55,132 nt of DNA, from positions 1 to 55,132 of the forward strand of contig DXYF01000023.1 in NCBI GenBank assembly GCA_019415945.1, in the 5' to 3' direction. A program made the position numbers and the translations under genes. The DNA is from Clostridiales bacterium. Its GTDB lineage: Bacteria; Bacillota; Clostridia; Oscillospirales; Acutalibacteraceae. How positions within the stretch are numbered: the stretch's first letter is position 1; each line of letters starts with the position of its first letter. Shown piece by piece: positions 52,112-55,132 of this stretch. The notes under the pieces are model-generated. The model worked only from the letters and a program-made list of their open reading frames with translations, was not told the DNA's origin and searched no databases.

Positions 52112-52738
52112 TCATTCCTTATCGATTGATACAGGAATTGCTGCAAAAACCTCACACACCTTATCACGCTGCCACAACATCGGAGTGACACGGACGGAAT
52201 ATCCGAAGCCATTGTCCATAGTCCATTCAAAAGGCTTTGCCTGAGGCAATCCGTAAACTGCAAGAAGCGTCATAATAACTCCGCCGTGAGTAACTATTAC
52301 GCTTTCCGTGGTGCCTGTTTTCATAAGTCCCTCAACAATACTCTCAAACATACGGCAGATTCTGCGGGTAAAATCTGCGTTGCTCTCGCCGTTGGGAGGG
52401 GTTACGGAAGAGTCACCTGCAAGCCATTTTTCAAAATCTTTATCATCTTTAAGCTCGTCTGCGGTTTTCCCTTCCCAGTCGCCGAAACAACACTCAGCCA
52501 ATGCTGGTATCAAAAGCGGATTTTGCTCCGGATACAAAATCTTGCAAGTTTGAGTGCAACGCTTTAAAGGACTTGTAAAAACAACTTGAGTACCCGGGTA
52601 TTTACATTGAGCGTCAAGTTTTATTAAATCCTCTCTCCCCTTTTCAGACAGCGAAACATCGGTTGAGCCGATATACTTACCCAAAAGAGTTTCGTCAACA
52701 GCTCCGTGACGAATGAAATGAATAACATAAGATTTCAT
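52112..52738 (-). CDS. Histidine phosphatase superfamily protein
   Basis: A 208-aa phosphoglycerate mutase-like phosphatase. The catalytic histidine is in IHFIRHGAVDE, then YIGSTDVSLSEKG, SPLKRCTQT and a second active-site histidine in VIVTHGGVIMTLL. The WEGKT segment and size match alpha-ribazole phosphatase (CobC) and broad-specificity relatives, but no cobalamin genes are nearby. The start is ATG at 52738; the TTG earlier lies in the GGAG ribosome site. It precedes leuB by 96 nt. Confidence 0.9.
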   Translation of the reverse strand: MKSYVIHFIRHGAVDETLLGKYIGSTDVSLSEKGREDLIKLDAQCKYPGTQVVFTSPLKRCTQTCKILYPEQNPLLIPALAECCFGDWEGKTADELKDDKDFEKWLAGDSSVTPPNGESNADFTRRICRMFESIVEGLMKTGTTESVIVTHGGVIMTLLAVYGLPQAKPFEWTMDNGFGYSVRVTPMLWQRDKVCEVFAAIPVSIDKE

Positions 52739-52755
52739 AAATTTCTCCAAAGTTA

Positions 52756-52784
52756 TTTACAAATTGTTATAGATTAGTTATACT
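52756..52784 (+). promoter_or_regulatory. Promoter of the XRE regulator gene
   Basis: TTTACA and TATACT with a 17-nt spacer in the divergent region. The box is preceded by the direct repeat GTTATAG and GTTATAC (52766-52784), a possible autoregulatory operator. Confidence 0.55.
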
Positions 52785-52845
52785 TTCAGTAATAAGCATA
52801 ACCCGCTTTGTTAATTATACTATTAAAGAATTTGAGGTGTCAAGA

Positions 52846-53520
52846 TTGAACAGCGATTTTCCGAGAATATTAACTTATTTACGAAAAGAAAAAGGATTGA
52901 GTCAAAAACAAGTAGCTTCCGATTTAGGTATTTCACAGGCGTTGCTTTCTCATTACGAAAAAGGAATACGGGAATGCGGACTTGATTTTTTGGTAAAAGC
53001 GGCAGAATATTTTGAAGTTTCATGCGATTATATGCTCGGACGAACCGTTCAGCGTAAACTCGCATCGGTAACGGCAGACGATTTGCCCGAAAGCGATGAA
53101 ATAAGGCACCTAAAGGGAAATATGATTAATCAGATTAATAAAAAGCTGTTGATGAACACCACCACCGTTATTTTCGATTTGCTTGCACAAATGGGAAATA
53201 AAAAGCTGACAAATACTGTGAGCAATTATCTTATGAATTCGGAATATCAAATTTTCAGAACACTGTATTCTGCCGACAGCCACAATTCGCAAAATATGTT
53301 TTCCATTGACCAAAACAGATATAAAAATCTAACCATTGCTTCCATGATGTTAGATCTTGAAATCATAGGCACTATAATAGAAAAAAATGAGCTTTCTCTA
53401 TCTTTGTCCCCTGATGTAATTATGAACTACTTTGAAAAAGGTGCGTCCTCGCTTTTTAATCTGATACAGTATTCCGAAAGAAATATTAAAAATGCTACCC
53501 GAAACACACAAAATATATAG
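52846..53520 (+). CDS. XRE-family transcriptional regulator
   Basis: A 224-aa DNA-binding protein. A Cro/C1-type helix-turn-helix is at residues about 6-62 (LTYLRKEKGLSQKQVASDLGISQALLSHYEKG and then YFEVSCDYMLGR). The C-terminal 150 residues are helical and of unknown fold. The TTG at 52846 is preferred since the GTG at 52837 overlaps the GAGG ribosome site. It is divergent from the histidine phosphatase gene. Target genes unknown; this type occurs widely in Clostridia. Confidence 0.9.
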   Translation: MNSDFPRILTYLRKEKGLSQKQVASDLGISQALLSHYEKGIRECGLDFLVKAAEYFEVSCDYMLGRTVQRKLASVTADDLPESDEIRHLKGNMINQINKKLLMNTTTVIFDLLAQMGNKKLTNTVSNYLMNSEYQIFRTLYSADSHNSQNMFSIDQNRYKNLTIASMMLDLEIIGTIIEKNELSLSLSPDVIMNYFEKGASSLFNLIQYSERNIKNATRNTQNI

Positions 53521-53566
53521 AATTAATATATTTTTAACATAAAGAACTAAATTTACGATATTTCAA

Positions 53567-53592
53567 AACCGCTTCCGTTAATGGGAGCGGTT
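53567..53592 (+). terminator. Terminator of the XRE regulator gene
   Basis: A 10-bp stem AACCGCTTCC/GGGAGCGGTT with one T-G pair and loop GTTAAT, then ATTTCTC. Confidence 0.75.
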
Positions 53593-53639
53593 ATTTCTCG
53601 TCAATGCGATAATCTTTTTATTTAAAAAAACTAAAGAAA

Positions 53640-53880
53640 AACAGACACCTCCGGAAGACCGTCAGTTGTAGTAAAACTCCCGAGGAGTCAATTAGCTGCT
53701 GCCCGTTTGGTTAATTCTCTGCGTGATATAACGCATTTGCATCTTCGGGATGCAAATAAAAACAGAGATGATTATATTATAAAGCCAAATACAAGGCGAA
53801 CTATAGAAACAGAGTGTTGTTTACGCTGTCCCCGTTCTTAATGTTTGGCTGCATATACAGTAAAAAATCTCCTACCTAAA
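53640..53880. ncRNA. Candidate structured noncoding RNA
   Basis: This 469-nt gap between the XRE gene and the 64-aa gene has no ORF but much nested complementarity. ATTTGCATC/GATGCAAAT (loop TTCGG) is enclosed by TCTCTG/CAGAGA, which in turn is enclosed by GTTTGG/CCAAAT; GCG/CGC and ACTCC/GGAGT add smaller hairpins. Outside these lie CCTCCGG and GACACC elements. The UUCG-type loop favours the plus strand, while T-rich sequence after 53640 on the minus strand could be a terminator. Size and stacking recall 6S-like or raiA-type RNAs, but I cannot match a known family. Confidence 0.5.
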
Positions 53881-53989
53881 TTCATATAGATTTTTCCAAA
53901 AAAATGTGATTGTATTTATTTTGTCTCCCGCTTATGACCGCTTTATTGACTATTATCCAAATATTCTGTTGTTTTTTGAATAATTATTA

Positions 53990-54184
53990 TTAAAATATAT
54001 TTTCTATATTACATATATCATCCTTTTGTTTATAAAAGCAACTTACTAACACTTCATTAATATCAGTAGGAAAAACATCCGATGTAAATTTTGAAATTTC
54101 AATTCGATACTTCTCTTCTCCTCTTAACAAATTGACTACTTCATTTTTCTCTACTGAATTTTTTATTAAAATATTATAATCCAT
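53990..54184 (-). CDS. Hypothetical protein, 64 aa
   Basis: A small soluble acidic/charged protein without motifs (contains KYRIEISKFTSDVFP and a C-terminal CNIENIF). GAGGTAGAAA precedes the ATG, a good ribosome site, which is the main support for it being real. It is just downstream, on the same strand, of the duplicated 170-aa gene. Small acidic proteins in such settings are sometimes immunity factors, but there is no direct evidence. Confidence 0.5.
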   Translation of the reverse strand: MDYNILIKNSVEKNEVVNLLRGEEKYRIEISKFTSDVFPTDINEVLVSCFYKQKDDICNIENIF

Positions 54185-54201
54185 TTTCTACCTCTTCTAT
54201 T

Positions 54202-54443
54202 GGCTTTTCTTTTTTATCTGTTCGTTTTATTACTGCTTCTTTCGTTTCTTAATCTGACTTTAGGATTAATATCGCAAGTCAAAGGTCGTAATTAGCTTAT
54301 GCGTACTTCCAACATTTTGTAGAGTTCTGCCAGTACCTCGTCTTCACTTTCGGAACAAAACTTTATGATACTCATTCCTCTCTCCCCATTTTCATATATC
54401 TTCCAAAGCTTATCCTTTTCATCGTAGTAACAGCCCATACTAA
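54202..54443 (-). repeat. Long direct repeat, unit 1
   Basis: This stretch matches 54892-55132 with only one single-base length difference (a T run) and one T/A change visible in about 241 positions. The period is 689 bp. It covers the 3-prime part of the 170-aa gene and about 90 bp beyond its stop. Confidence 0.95.
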
Positions 54444-54804
54444 AGTCTCTGTGCGAATATTTTCCCAAATATACAAACACCGGATTTTGCCGTTCTCTCA
54501 GTTTTTTTATTATTCTTTCAAGCTTTGCTCTCGTGTCGGTGCGGGCTTCTTTTTCATCCAACATTCTTTCATAAACTAATTGCAGAGCTTCTTTCTCTGT
54601 GTTACTATCAATCCACGACATTTGCTCAGGAAGGCAATTAGCAGTAGAATAATATCTGTATTTTTTTGTTTCATCATTATAATAATAACCAATATGCATT
54701 GGCTCTGTTGTATTTTCCTCAAGTGCAAGTTTCCATTCGCCTATTTTGTCTTTATTCGCATTTATTTTTATTCTTAATATATTTTTTGATAAAAATAGTT
54801 TCAT
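54292..54804 (-). CDS. Hypothetical protein, 170 aa, tandemly duplicated
   Basis: Not recognised. A soluble protein with a two-fold internal look: PMHIGYYYNDETKKYRYYS and FSMGCYYDEKDKLWKIYEN are similar blocks about 80 residues apart, each with a following helix (TEKEALQLVYERML and SEDEVLAELYKML). This suggests an internal duplication of an alpha/beta unit. The start is ATG at 54804, 9 nt from AGGAGG; the ATG at 54810 is too close. A near-identical second copy begins outside the window and ends at 54981. The tandem array is reminiscent of immunity-protein paralogues (inference only). Confidence 0.7.
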   Translation of the reverse strand: MKLFLSKNILRIKINANKDKIGEWKLALEENTTEPMHIGYYYNDETKKYRYYSTANCLPEQMSWIDSNTEKEALQLVYERMLDEKEARTDTRAKLERIIKKLRERQNPVFVYLGKYSHRDFSMGCYYDEKDKLWKIYENGERGMSIIKFCSESEDEVLAELYKMLEVRIS

Positions 54805-54853
54805 ACTCATTTTCCTCCTATTTTTCGATTAATACTCCGATTCGCTCTTTTGC

Positions 54854-54897
54854 AAAGCCGCATACTTAGCCTTTTACAGGATTTTGTATGCGGCTTT
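54854..54897. terminator. Hairpin between the two duplicated gene copies
   Basis: A 12-bp inverted repeat AAAGCCGCATAC/GTATGCGGCTTT with a 20-nt loop. The T-run is better on the plus strand, but its place after the upstream copy suggests it ends that transcript. The right arm coincides with the start of the long direct repeat. Confidence 0.65.
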
Positions 54898-55132
54898 TCT
54901 TTTTATCTGTTCGTTTAATTACTGCTTCTTTCGTTTCTTAATCTGACTTTAGGATTAATATCGCAAGTCAAAGGTCGTAATTAGCTTATGCGTACTTCCA
55001 ACATTTTGTAGAGTTCTGCCAGTACCTCGTCTTCACTTTCGGAACAAAACTTTATGATACTCATTCCTCTCTCCCCATTTTCATATATCTTCCAAAGCTT
55101 ATCCTTTTCATCGTAGTAACAGCCCATACTAA
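54892..55132 (-). repeat. Long direct repeat, unit 2 (continues beyond the window)
   Basis: Second unit of the 689-bp tandem duplication; its distal boundary is not reached. More copies may follow. Confidence 0.95.
54981..55132 (-). CDS. 3-prime part of a second copy of the 170-aa gene (partial)
   Basis: The last 50 codons and stop are identical in DNA to those of the copy ending at 54292; the 5-prime part lies outside the window. Whether the full copy is intact cannot be known here. Confidence 0.85.
   Translation of the reverse strand, partial: SMGCYYDEKDKLWKIYENGERGMSIIKFCSESEDEVLAELYKMLEVRIS

Overview
The window looks like a chromosomal segment of a spore-forming, low-GC, starch-degrading gut Clostridium of the Oscillospiraceae, close to Ruminococcus (R. 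bromii-like). This is inferred from dockerin and cohesin-like proteins next to an AmyE-type alpha-amylase, a spoVM-type micro-gene, a class A RNase P RNA, AGGAGG-type ribosome sites and A+T-rich promoters. No rRNA, tRNA, CRISPR array, insertion sequence or prophage was seen.

Layout. 1-3.7 kb: a methyltransferase and an RlmD-type rRNA methylase (-), then murC (+). 3.8-14.9 kb (-): an extracellular block with a 1504-aa CotH-kinase protein carrying a starch-binding-like domain and a half-degenerate dockerin, a 1542-aa secreted repeat protein with no visible anchor, a 62-residue peptide, a leucine-rich-repeat dockerin protein and an HprK-like P-loop protein. 15.4-19.3 kb (-): five membrane or surface genes (acyltransferase, two paralogous lipocalin-like proteins, a polytopic protein, a SpoIIM-like protein). 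19.4-25.1 kb (-): proC, a 923-aa GH24 lysozyme with SH3b and Ig-like domains, and a DnaJ/DUF5685/membrane-protein trio. 25.2-29.7 kb: HAD phosphatase, a C39-like peptidase with an internal stop, TspO, pyrB with a PyrI-like zinc tail, DUF308.

29.8-37.5 kb is the core of a cellulosome- or amylosome-like system. It holds a dockerin-bearing GH13 alpha-amylase (+), a three-cohesin-like scaffoldin with its own dockerin and a sugar-binding-like N-terminal domain (-), and a small cohesin-like protein ending in a transmembrane anchor (+). Between them lie spoVM with a 47-aa partner (-) and an RluA-type pseudouridine synthase (+). Together with the two dockerin proteins at 4.5-14.9 kb this gives a plausible enzyme-to-scaffold-to-membrane path on the cell surface.

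37.5-53.5 kb is mostly housekeeping: radical SAM proteins, a site-2 protease, MATE and VanZ proteins, two flavoproteins, rnpB, malic enzyme, a PHP phosphatase, leuB, a histidine phosphatase and an XRE regulator. 53.6-55.1 kb is accessory: a candidate structured RNA, a 64-aa gene and a 170-aa gene of unknown function that lies in a 689-bp near-perfect tandem duplication running off the window end.

Many promoters (TTGACA/TATAAT type, 16-17 bp spacing) and intrinsic terminators are readable and are listed. Start codons were moved inward wherever a Shine-Dalgarno site and upstream context supported it.
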